From Affinundibacterium macrobrachii (GTDB taxonomy: Bacteria > Pseudomonadota > Gammaproteobacteria > Burkholderiales > Burkholderiaceae_D): a stretch of DNA of 64,000 nt. The notes beneath the pieces are model-generated. The model did no database searches. It saw only the letters and a list, made by a program, of their open reading frames with translations, and was not told the DNA's origin. The translations under genes and the position numbers were made by a program. Of the stretch, positions 17,641-26,238 are shown one piece after another (position 1 is the stretch's first letter; the number at the start of each line of letters is the position of its first letter). The DNA is taken from assembly GCF_014652415.1 (NCBI RefSeq), contig NZ_BMYT01000004.1, positions 1-64,000 on the forward strand, written 5' to 3'.

Positions 17641-18702
17641 TTAGGCTTTTCCAAAATAAATATCATAAGCATTGGGCCTTAAAATTTCACTTTGAAACGC
17701 CTTACTCGTTTCCTGATCGCCATAGTAACTCAATAGATTCTCATACATAACCGGTAAAACCTCTAACAAAAATTGTTGAGCGAATTCGACATTATTTCTG
17801 TGCATTACGTAAATTAGAAGAGCTATCTCTGTCGATGTTGATTGTGAACCTCTTGTCTGGTAATGAATAAGTTTATTAATATCGATTTCTATTCCAATTT
17901 CTCTGGCAATTAAATAGATTTTTTCGCCAAATTTTTCATCACCAATCAGTAACTCAATGAATCCTACGGTAGTTGTAGGAAGTTCTTTTGCATATTTGAA
18001 ATATGATAATACTGATTCATGAAGTCGAGCCTCAATCTCTCTCCTATCCATAAGGTATAAGAAGCGCTGATCGTTACGATATTCTGGTGGCAGAAACAAA
18101 GCTCTATTTAATCCTGGTTCATTGTAATTTTGAGATTTAAACTGCAGAAGGTGAATGTGTTCGTGCGATATGTGTACATGAAGATCAGCAGCTGTCTTTT
18201 TCTTTTTTGCATTAATAAAAATGCGGTTACAGTTTTTAGATGATGCATCGAAATATCCCCCGGTTTGAGAGTCAGATCTGATTACTTTCAAATAAAGACG
18301 TAAGAGTATGAACACAACGTACATTATTATTAATGGAGCGAGAATAATCACTAACGGTAGTGCTACTAGCAATCCTAAAAACGATAGCACCATTTTTAGA
18401 GGATTGTTTTGTGAACTTTTTTGAGTGAACGTAAAGAAATTGTGAATACGCTGGTTCACATTTAAATTTGGTTGCTCATTCAATTCTATTCTGCTCTTAT
18501 TAATCTCGGATTTAAAATCTTTGATGAAAATTATTGATCGCCCTATCAGACCCTGATACTTGATGAGCTCGAATTGAATATTATTTTCACTTTTCAGTAA
18601 CGGTGCGGGAGGGTGTACTCCAAAATCTTCTTGTAGTTGATCGCGTGAATTTTTAATCTCGATTGTATAAAAGTAGCTTTTAATTTTATTTTTTAAGTTC
18701 AT
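17641..18702 (-). CDS. unrecognised membrane protein with an HEHIH (HExxH) motif
   Basis: 353 residues from the ATG at 18702 (an upstream in-frame start would add 32 basic residues). Soluble N-terminal part, two adjacent hydrophobic segments (about 103-140), then a domain with LHVHISHEHIHLLQ. H-E-H-I-H has the HExxH spacing of zinc peptidases, and a nearby RREIEARLHES could give a third ligand. I know no family for it, and a peptidase activity is only a suggestion from the motif. It is AT-rich like the McrBC-like pair that follows on the other strand and may belong to the same island. Confidence 0.65.
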   Translation of the reverse strand: MNLKNKIKSYFYTIEIKNSRDQLQEDFGVHPPAPLLKSENNIQFELIKYQGLIGRSIIFIKDFKSEINKSRIELNEQPNLNVNQRIHNFFTFTQKSSQNNPLKMVLSFLGLLVALPLVIILAPLIIMYVVFILLRLYLKVIRSDSQTGGYFDASSKNCNRIFINAKKKKTAADLHVHISHEHIHLLQFKSQNYNEPGLNRALFLPPEYRNDQRFLYLMDRREIEARLHESVLSYFKYAKELPTTTVGFIELLIGDEKFGEKIYLIAREIGIEIDINKLIHYQTRGSQSTSTEIALLIYVMHRNNVEFAQQFLLEVLPVMYENLLSYYGDQETSKAFQSEILRPNAYDIYFGKA

Positions 18703-19287
18703 TGTTGCTTTCTTAAATTTCTTAGAGCACGAAGATTTTGTTTTGGCGCGAGCACCCGTTAAATGCTCTAGGCGTGAATGTGAACAAATCACTGTCAAGC
18801 TTCATTCTGCTAGTAATTTTTTAATGTAATTGCTTATTATTATAGAGATCATTCACTCCATCCGTCGTTTATTTTAGTAGCGTAAAGAAAGTCACTACAA
18901 CAATTCGAGCGACGTGTGCTGAACTCGACAAACCCACATTGAACAAATAATCCTGAATGGCGATTGACTACTATATTTTGTCGCCAATGTATTAAGCTCT
19001 TAAGCTTTTATGCGCGCCATTTAAGTAACATGTACTTGTTGATTCTGCGTAAAAATCCATTTAGTTAAAGATACAGTTAGATATTGTGACGAAATATAAT
19101 TTCTACATTCTTCGTTTTTGGAGCTATTGGTCAGTTAAAATTTTGACTCGGATTGAGTAAATGAAGATGTGGTCAAGTTAAATGTGAAATCAAAATTTTT
19201 TTATTTTCCAATACTCCTTTTTCAGAAATAAGAATGAACAATCTCTCCTAAAAAGATTGTTTGACCAAGTACAGAGAGATACTTTGG
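18703..19287. other. AT-rich divergent intergenic region of the island
   Basis: 585 bp, very AT-rich, no gene seen. A perfect TATAAT stands at 19095-19100 on the + strand, about 190 bp before the McrB-like start, but no good -35 element lies 16-18 bp upstream, so the promoter call is weak. Confidence 0.45.
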
Positions 19288-21429
19288 ATGAGTGCAAAAA
19301 ATATTATCTATACACTAGACGAAATAAAAGATTTATCAGACGACGAACTTTATCAACGTCTCTGCGAATGTTGGGGGATTACTAATGGAAAAATTGAAGT
19401 GTGGGGCGAGCTTGAAATCAGCGCTGACGAAAAATGGGCAGGAATAAAAAGTGTAAGAACTGCGGAGAACAATTTAGCGATTAGTTATCCCCTCTACGTT
19501 AGTAAAAATATTGATGATGGCGTTTTTCTTCCTCCATTTGACGCAAAAAAGCTACTGAAAGGCCAAGAGAAAGTTTGGATAAAGTGTCAACTTGAATTCG
19601 CGAAGCCAGAAGTCCGGAAAAAACACGAGAATCCTTTTCTACTTTCCGTTAAGCGTAATTCGTCAGAGCGATTGGTGACTTTGCCTCGATTTAATAAGGC
19701 ACAAATTCTTGATGATGAAGTCTCAAGCTACCTCACTGAAACGATTTATAACTTGCATTTTGACGCTGCGAATAAAAAAATTACAGAAGTGCTTGCTGGT
19801 AAAGAATTAGAATTGAATCAAATTGAAAGCAAGCGAAAAGAGACCAGTGATAGCGTAAATAATTTAGCCAAGCGCAAGAATGAACTAGAGATTAATCGTG
19901 AACAGTTGCAGTCAACTATCAGCACACAAAAGGATAAGATAGCTGTTCTTCTTCAACAATACCAAAACATAGAGCAAGAAATGAGCCAAAAGATTGAAAG
20001 ATTAAAATCCTATATTTCTGAAAAAGCTTTGTTCTTAAAAGATTTTGAATTTATCGATAGCGAGGATTTTGATCGTTTCATTATCAATGCTAGTCCGTCA
20101 AACGAACGTCCAGCGATGCTAGATTTTGCAACTGTGTTTGATGGAGATTATAAGCAGGCAGTCTCCTACATTCAGGCTTATCTTAAAGAACAAGACATTC
20201 TTTATCCAAGACATATTATTGAAAATTACCTGACTTTAATACGAGCCAATGATTTGATTATCCTGGCAGGTGATTCTGGTTCAGGAAAAACAAACTTAGT
20301 GCAGTCTTTCGCGAGAGCGGTGGGGGGCGTATCAAAAATCATTCCAGTAAAACCAAACTGGACAAGCGCTGAAGATTTATTAGGCTATTACAATCCGTTA
20401 GAAAAGAAATATTTGGCGACACCCTTTTTAGAGGCGCTAGTCGAAGCTCAACAATACCCCGAGATTCCTTATTTTATTTGCTTGGATGAGATGAACTTGG
20501 CTAGGGTTGAATATTATTTTGCAGATTTTCTGTCGAAGTTAGAGTCACGTGACGTCGTACCTGAAATTCAACTTTATTCTGATGACGAATCTGCGCACGT
20601 ACTTTCAGAACTTAAGGCAGTGGTCAGTATTATTGCAAGTGCACAGTCTAAATTCTCGAAAGACGGTATAGTTGATTTCGTGAAGTTGATGCAGGACGAA
20701 GAGGTGAGTGCTGAAATGAAGCGCGCCTTTGGATTTAGTGATAAAGACTCATTGATTAAGTATCATGGCGATATTAGGAGAATGCTTTCAGGGATAATGA
20801 ATACGCCTTCTACTATTAAAATTCCATCCAATGTCCGTATTATTGGTGCTATCAACATCGATGAAACGACGCACTATTTGTCTCCCAAAATTCTTGATCG
20901 CGCTCACATCATGAAGTTCAAGAGCCCTTTGTTGAGTGATTGGGAAGTGATTCTTTCTGAGATCGCGAGTTATGGCTTTGATGATGTTAGTAAGCCACTC
21001 CATTTTGAAATTGAGGCACTGGGGCGGAGAACTCCTTACCCAAAATTTGACCGTGAAGATGCTTTTTGTAAGCTGTTCACTGATTTGAATAGAGATTTTT
21101 TTCATCCACTTGGGATTGAGTTCGGGATGAGAACTATTCGGCAAGGTTTGAATTATCTAACATTATTTTTAGAGCTTAATGCAGATAGAGATCAGGCCAT
21201 CAATAACTTTATCGTTCACAAAGTATTACCTAAATTCACCTTTGACGGAAATAAACAATCTGGAAATGCTACGAAGCTCAATCTGATGGAAAATGCTTTA
21301 GTTGAACAACTCAAAGTTGTAATACCAAATTATGAATCTTTTTCCGAAGAGTTTTCATGTATTGCTGGGTTGCAGAGCATGATTGACAATGCAAAAGCCA
21401 ATGATGGTGTTGTGAATTATTGGGCTTAA
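19288..21429 (+). CDS. McrB-like AAA+ NTPase with N-terminal coiled coil
   Basis: 713 residues. An N-terminal domain of unknown type (1-165), a long charged coiled coil (about 170-255), then an AAA+ domain of the McrB class: Walker A GDSGSGKT (328-335), Walker B with D400-E401 in FICLDEMNLARVEYYF, the N-x-D type sensor A-I-N523-I-D525-E526, and an arginine in ILDRAH (538). McrB NTPases form a hexameric motor that feeds DNA, or in some relatives perhaps RNA, to the partner nuclease. Whether this one uses GTP or ATP cannot be told here. The stop is two bases before the nuclease gene. ATG 19288 is preferred over a TTG at 19261. Confidence 0.87.
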   Translation: MSAKNIIYTLDEIKDLSDDELYQRLCECWGITNGKIEVWGELEISADEKWAGIKSVRTAENNLAISYPLYVSKNIDDGVFLPPFDAKKLLKGQEKVWIKCQLEFAKPEVRKKHENPFLLSVKRNSSERLVTLPRFNKAQILDDEVSSYLTETIYNLHFDAANKKITEVLAGKELELNQIESKRKETSDSVNNLAKRKNELEINREQLQSTISTQKDKIAVLLQQYQNIEQEMSQKIERLKSYISEKALFLKDFEFIDSEDFDRFIINASPSNERPAMLDFATVFDGDYKQAVSYIQAYLKEQDILYPRHIIENYLTLIRANDLIILAGDSGSGKTNLVQSFARAVGGVSKIIPVKPNWTSAEDLLGYYNPLEKKYLATPFLEALVEAQQYPEIPYFICLDEMNLARVEYYFADFLSKLESRDVVPEIQLYSDDESAHVLSELKAVVSIIASAQSKFSKDGIVDFVKLMQDEEVSAEMKRAFGFSDKDSLIKYHGDIRRMLSGIMNTPSTIKIPSNVRIIGAINIDETTHYLSPKILDRAHIMKFKSPLLSDWEVILSEIASYGFDDVSKPLHFEIEALGRRTPYPKFDREDAFCKLFTDLNRDFFHPLGIEFGMRTIRQGLNYLTLFLELNADRDQAINNFIVHKVLPKFTFDGNKQSGNATKLNLMENALVEQLKVVIPNYESFSEEFSCIAGLQSMIDNAKANDGVVNYWA

Positions 21430-21431
21430 AC

Positions 21432-24125
21432 ATGGAAGCAAAGTTTGAGGTCAAATACCTTGATGTTAAATGGTATGACAAGGACACAGTGCTATCTGTC
21501 AAAGAATCTTTTATTCCTTTAAAGACTGAGTTTGACGCTGAATCGCAGTACTTCAAGTGCAATACTGTCATTTATCCGAAAGTAGATGGCATTAAAAATG
21601 GCCGAATGGGATTCCGGTTTTTGTTCAAAAATGTATCTTCACCTTATCTAGAGGCTGTTGATGGGACGCGCATTCCGCTGAAGCTGATTATTGATAATGA
21701 GAGCGGTAAAGAATGGTGGATTGAGGCAGATACTTGGATACCAGAGACAAAAATGTGGGGTAGCAAGACCATCCGTACAGCCGGAAAGATGATGGTCGTA
21801 CTTCAGCATCAGATTTGTCAGGTCAATATCGGCTCAGTAGATTTTACGGTAGATCAGCTAGAGAGATATTTGTTTGACTTTAAAAGTGACTTGTGGGAAT
21901 TGATTCTAGATGAGAACAGCTATGTCACCGGTAAAGTAAAAAAGATGCAAGATGGTGGCGTGAGCGAGGCAGGAATTCATCTTATTGCGAAACTTCTTAC
22001 GCATGCACAAAAAATACTTGAAAATCCTAAGTCAGAATTACGTGAAATCCAAACGCTGAAACCGTGGAAAATGGTGAAGCCAGTTACACGTACCTTTATG
22101 GAGCTAACAACAAAAGGGGAAAGCCGTTTCTTAACAAGCCGTGCAACTAAGCCAAGTTATAACGTCCCTGAAAATAGATACATACTTTTTGCGTTAGAAC
22201 GTATTTATAAAATTTTAAAACAGCTCGTTAACATTTTCAGAAGTAGAGTGAATCGTTTTGATGCTGCAATTGAAAAACTTCAAGTACGTTATGAGTCGTT
22301 TAGTGATGTGAAACTAATCGATAAAGATTTGGTTAGGAGGGATTTAGAGAGGCTCAGATCTCTCTATAAATTAGACGATTTGAATCAGGCGATTGAACGA
22401 AAACTGGGACAACTTAGCTTGCCGAGCGAAAAACTGAAAACGTGGTACTTAAGAGTTGGTAATAAAAGTTCACATGAACAATTTGCATACTCTGTGAGTA
22501 TAAAAAGTGACGATGATATTGATTGGGTTGAATCAAAACCATACGAGAGAAAAATTTTTTTGAGTTTTAAAGACGATAGATTTAAATCGTTATTTGAGAA
22601 AAATATTGAATACGAACTTGATGCGGAAATTAATATAACGAAAGAAGAAGTCATTTCTACTGATCCTCCGCCATATGACTTTTCAATTTCTCAGTATAAC
22701 TATGTGATAGTTAATCTCAATCGCTTAAAAATTACGGGTGGAATTTCTTTAAAGAATAGACAAAGAAAATTTTCTGAAGAGAAAGAAAAGGCAATGAAGC
22801 ACAATTCAGAAGGTTGGATCAAAAAATTGTCTTTGCAAGAGTTGAGTGAACAAACTAAAGAAAAGTCATCGATACAAACTCGACTAAAACACGTTGAAGA
22901 GCAGTGCAGAACGACTAAATTGGCATTTGATTTGTTGGAGCCCAAATTAGCAAAATTTAAAACGATTTTGATGGATTTGAAGGCTTTAGGTGTAAGACCT
23001 TCTGCTACGTTTCCTAATTCTATGACATTTGTGCAGAATCCAAATTATCAGGCGGTTCATGCTGGTTATAAGAATTTACGCGAGATTACAAATTTGAGTG
23101 ATGAAGACTTACTACTGTCACTAGAGAGAATTGATGAAATCGGCTTAATTAATATGCCGCTTTTATATGAGCGATGGTGCTTGCTTCAAATCATTAAAGT
23201 ATTAATTCAACAATTTCGCTATTTTCCAGATCAAGACTGGAAGCGGAAATTACTAGCTATTGTCTCTAACGGAACACGTAATCAGTGTCTTCATTTTACT
23301 AATGACTATGTAAAACGAAGTATTCAATTATGGTACGAGCCTAAGATTTCTAATGGAAGAACTCCAGATTTTGTAATGGATGTTAAGTTCGAGCAAAAAA
23401 TGCTTGATTCACCAAAACAGATTAGTAAATTTAACGATGACTCTTTCGGGGTTGATTCTGTTAGTAACGGGGGAAACGATGAATCGAGGAAGCAAACTAA
23501 GCGCTTTGTAATGGATGCTAAGTTTTATTCTTTAGATTTATTGCAGAATATTGGGGGTATCGCAAGTGTGATACATCAGCTTTATCATGAAAAGGATTAC
23601 AGTGAAGGGGGTAAAAATGCAGTGTTTGTTTTGCACCCAGCTGTAAATGCAATTTCTGAAAAAGTGTCTCCGCAAAGTTGGGGTAAAGATAGCTATTTGG
23701 GCGAACTAGAAATGTTTAGTTGGGATAAGCAGCTTCGTCAAACTCATTACCATCAGTATGGTGCTATTTGTGCCAATCCTATTAATAGAGCTAATTATTT
23801 GGATGAGTTTCAGCGTTTAATTGGTATGTTCTTGCAATATGGCATTGAGAACAACGAGCTTGAAAATAATGAGGATGACGATGTTAGATCAATTAATTTT
23901 TGTTTGGCCTGTGGTTCTCATGATGTAACGAAACTTCCAAAATCTAACTTTAATGAAAGATCTAAGTGGTACGTATGCAATGAGTGCAAACACTTTACAA
24001 CATACAATCACTGTTATATATGTAATACACGGTTAATAAAAAATGGTGATTATTGGACTTACCATTCGCAAATGCCAATGGAACCTTTGAACATCAAATG
24101 TCCTGCCTGTGAGAGCTTAGTTTAA
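21432..24125 (+). CDS. McrC-like DUF2357 protein with PD-(D/E)xK nuclease and C-terminal zinc ribbons
   Basis: 897 residues. The N-terminal DUF2357-type region (about 1-330) has TRATKPSYNVPENRYILFAL. A charged helical/coiled-coil stretch follows (about 430-520). The nuclease domain shows P645-D646 in GRTPDFVMD and D695-A-K697 in RFVMDAKFYSL, the expected PD...DxK pair. The C-terminal 75 residues carry four CxxC pairs (CLAC, CNEC, CYIC, CPAC), i.e. two zinc ribbons. McrC-type proteins are the cleaving partner of McrB and usually act against foreign or modified nucleic acid. The gene starts two bases after the McrB-like stop. The specific target is unknown. Confidence 0.85.
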   Translation: MEAKFEVKYLDVKWYDKDTVLSVKESFIPLKTEFDAESQYFKCNTVIYPKVDGIKNGRMGFRFLFKNVSSPYLEAVDGTRIPLKLIIDNESGKEWWIEADTWIPETKMWGSKTIRTAGKMMVVLQHQICQVNIGSVDFTVDQLERYLFDFKSDLWELILDENSYVTGKVKKMQDGGVSEAGIHLIAKLLTHAQKILENPKSELREIQTLKPWKMVKPVTRTFMELTTKGESRFLTSRATKPSYNVPENRYILFALERIYKILKQLVNIFRSRVNRFDAAIEKLQVRYESFSDVKLIDKDLVRRDLERLRSLYKLDDLNQAIERKLGQLSLPSEKLKTWYLRVGNKSSHEQFAYSVSIKSDDDIDWVESKPYERKIFLSFKDDRFKSLFEKNIEYELDAEINITKEEVISTDPPPYDFSISQYNYVIVNLNRLKITGGISLKNRQRKFSEEKEKAMKHNSEGWIKKLSLQELSEQTKEKSSIQTRLKHVEEQCRTTKLAFDLLEPKLAKFKTILMDLKALGVRPSATFPNSMTFVQNPNYQAVHAGYKNLREITNLSDEDLLLSLERIDEIGLINMPLLYERWCLLQIIKVLIQQFRYFPDQDWKRKLLAIVSNGTRNQCLHFTNDYVKRSIQLWYEPKISNGRTPDFVMDVKFEQKMLDSPKQISKFNDDSFGVDSVSNGGNDESRKQTKRFVMDAKFYSLDLLQNIGGIASVIHQLYHEKDYSEGGKNAVFVLHPAVNAISEKVSPQSWGKDSYLGELEMFSWDKQLRQTHYHQYGAICANPINRANYLDEFQRLIGMFLQYGIENNELENNEDDDVRSINFCLACGSHDVTKLPKSNFNERSKWYVCNECKHFTTYNHCYICNTRLIKNGDYWTYHSQMPMEPLNIKCPACESLV

Positions 24126-24200
24126 TTGTGGTTATAGCCGAAAACTGGAAGTAGCCTATACTCAGTTTATGATGAATTTTTTAGTATTAGGAGACAAATG

Positions 24201-24773
24201 ATGAAATCTTCAATGAACGTACGTAAAGCCTTGTGTATTGCACTTGGCGCCATGCTGATTTCTGCACCGACGATCGCCAAACAACCAAGTTGGCTGAGTC
24301 TCGATCAAGGTAAGTCGGACCAAAAGCATGGTAAGGGTCATGATAAACATGATAAACATGATAAACATGATAAACATGATAAACATGATAAACATGATAG
24401 ACAAGAAGACCGTGACGATGATCGACGTCAAAGTGATAGAGGTGAGCGCCAAGTAGCGAGTCATTATTTTACGTCGCAACAACGAACACTCGTGGTCGAT
24501 TACTACACCAATGAATTTCGCATTAAAGGCTGTCCACCAGGCTTGGCCAAAAAACAGAATGGATGTTTGCCACCTGGCCAAGCTAAAAAATGGAAACGTG
24601 GTGCCGCTTTGCCTAGAGACGTGATTTATGAAGATGTACCTCAACGCGTTATTTCTGTCATCGGCGCACCACCCTCTGGTCATAAATATGTACGCGTAGC
24701 AAATGACATTCTGTTGATTGCGATTGGTACCAGCATGGTGATCGATGCTATTGATGATTTGAATCGTCGCTGA
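24201..24773 (+). CDS. RcnB/CigR-family periplasmic protein with KHD repeats
   Basis: 190 residues. Signal peptide (to about residue 25, ..APTIA-KQ), then a tract of six Asp-Lys-His triplets and a basic/acidic linker, then the family motif GCPPGLAKKQNGCLPPGQAKK (two Cys-Pro-Pro units) and a short hydrophobic C-terminus. RcnB relatives act in nickel/cobalt homeostasis and CigR in virulence control; which applies here is unknown. The His/Asp tract could bind metal. AGGAG seven bases before ATG 24201 decides the start over ATG 24198. Confidence 0.85.
   Translation: MKSSMNVRKALCIALGAMLISAPTIAKQPSWLSLDQGKSDQKHGKGHDKHDKHDKHDKHDKHDKHDRQEDRDDDRRQSDRGERQVASHYFTSQQRTLVVDYYTNEFRIKGCPPGLAKKQNGCLPPGQAKKWKRGAALPRDVIYEDVPQRVISVIGAPPSGHKYVRVANDILLIAIGTSMVIDAIDDLNRR
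24342..24395 (+). repeat. six perfect 9-bp tandem repeats (GATAAACAT)
   Basis: Six uninterrupted copies inside the RcnB-like gene encode Asp-Lys-His each. The identity at third codon positions shows recent slippage expansion, so copy number probably varies between strains. Confidence 0.95.
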
Positions 24774-24803
24774 GTTGACTCTGAGCTGACTATGAGTTGA
24801 TTC
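24771..24803 (+). repeat. three 11-bp imperfect tandem repeats
   Basis: TGAGTTGACTC, TGAGCTGACTA, TGAGTTGATTC in a row, the first one beginning with the stop codon of the RcnB-like gene. Confidence 0.8.
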
Positions 24804-24862
24804 TGCAAGGAGTCTGCTGAATGAACGCTGCATACTGTTCATCGCAGCGCAGCCAGTAGTAT

Positions 24863-24900
24863 CGACGCATCGTCAATTGCGATGCGTCGTTTCATCTTTG
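24863..24900 (+). terminator. intrinsic terminator
   Basis: CGACGCATCG / CGATGCGTCG, a perfect 10-bp stem with a 7-base loop and a T-rich tail, between the RcnB-like gene (+) and the DUF1624 gene (-). Confidence 0.8.
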
Positions 24901-24905
24901 CTATT

Positions 24906-26063
24906 TCACAAATAACGTATCCAAGCTTGTTTGCTTTGACGTTTATATCGCGCAAATTGTCGGCAAGGGTAGTACAGCACAGGCACTAGCAAAGCTGCAT
25001 AAAACCAGACTTGCCAGACATGTTCTACACCAAATCGCGCACCATGATTGGCACCGAATACTTTTACTAAGATTGTTTGCAAAATCAATAGCAAGTACAA
25101 ATGCACGATGTAGTAGAACATCGGTGCAGCGCCAATATCTGCCCAAAATTCTGTAAAGCGAGATTGACGCCGTTCTAACCAAGCAAGGCAAATCAAGCCA
25201 GAGCCAATCGTGAGTAAGCTAAATAGCAAAGACGGTGGGTATTTTTGGAAATTTAAATATGACATCACAGTCATGACTATATCTTGATGCTGTTGCCAAG
25301 CTTGATTTTCTCCATAGATATTGAAGCTACGTAGTAGCAATAAGATCGCAAGTGCGCCACATCCAATCGTCAACAGATAGGTTTGCCGTTGTTTGCTTTG
25401 GATCTTCTGCTGATATAGCGGCCCACAACAATAGCCAATTAGTATGATGCCTATCCAAGGTAGTAGCGGGTAACTAATTTTAATCATATTAAATGGCTCA
25501 AGTAAAAAGCCACGTTGAAACATCACTGTCCAAATGGTGTAAGCAGGATGCTCTGGACTTAGTTTGATATCGCTAGTGCTATTGTGTCCAGCGACGATCA
25601 ATAAGCCAATGCTAAATAGTACGGGCAGTGGCAATTTGTGTAGCAAACCTAAGCTGATCATCGCTAAGCCTATCACCCAAATCACTTGCAGATACCAGAT
25701 GTTTGGCGGGAAGTGACCCGACCAGGCAAAGTTGATGATGGTGAATTCTAATAAGATGAGAAACGCACCACGCTTTACTAAGAAGCCAGTGGCATCACGC
25801 TGCCCACCATTTAAATGTGCTGGATGGGCGTATAGCCACGCAGATAGTCCAGCTAGAAAAACAAAAATCGGCGCGCAAAAATGTGCACTAAAACGGGTAA
25901 AGAAAAGCGCAGGATCGGTTTGCTCAACCAGCATTGGGTCGGCGACTTGTTTGTGTAAATAGATCGTTTCTCGTACATGATCAACGAGCATCAGCAACAT
26001 GATCATTCCGCGTAGGCTATCGATTGCGCTAATTCTATTGCGTAAGTTGTTGTCGGTAGTCAT
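24906..26063 (-). CDS. DUF1624 membrane protein (heparan-alpha-glucosaminide acetyltransferase-like)
   Basis: 385 residues with about ten membrane helices. The N-terminus RISAIDSLRGMIMLLMLVDH is the hallmark of DUF1624 proteins, which resemble membrane acyltransferases that move an acetyl group across the membrane onto a sugar. The substrate in bacteria is mostly unknown. The gene stands alone, with 175 bp to its right containing no recognised feature. Confidence 0.85.
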   Translation of the reverse strand: MTTDNNLRNRISAIDSLRGMIMLLMLVDHVRETIYLHKQVADPMLVEQTDPALFFTRFSAHFCAPIFVFLAGLSAWLYAHPAHLNGGQRDATGFLVKRGAFLILLEFTIINFAWSGHFPPNIWYLQVIWVIGLAMISLGLLHKLPLPVLFSIGLLIVAGHNSTSDIKLSPEHPAYTIWTVMFQRGFLLEPFNMIKISYPLLPWIGIILIGYCCGPLYQQKIQSKQRQTYLLTIGCGALAILLLLRSFNIYGENQAWQQHQDIVMTVMSYLNFQKYPPSLLFSLLTIGSGLICLAWLERRQSRFTEFWADIGAAPMFYYIVHLYLLLILQTILVKVFGANHGARFGVEHVWQVWFYAALLVPVLYYPCRQFARYKRQSKQAWIRYL

Positions 26064-26238
26064 AGTATTTTTTTGATTGGGATGAAGATTGAGTGTGATT
26101 CAACCGTAAATCTAACTTTGAAGCTAACTTCAAATTCAGCTCAAATCCTTCCTAAAATAGTGAATCCTAAAATCACAATTCGGACGAAATAAGTCCCGGC
26201 CGAATTGCATTACTCATTTATTGATCGATGCCAGTAAA

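Noticed and set aside
24342-24395. Regular short repeats considered as a CRISPR array
   Set aside because: The 9-bp units are contiguous without spacers and lie in a coding frame as Asp-Lys-His codons.
24210-24842. Minus-strand open frame of 210 codons opposite the RcnB-like gene
   Set aside because: Its Phe-Ile-Met repeats are simply the complement of the KHD codons; no ribosome-binding site and no family resemblance.
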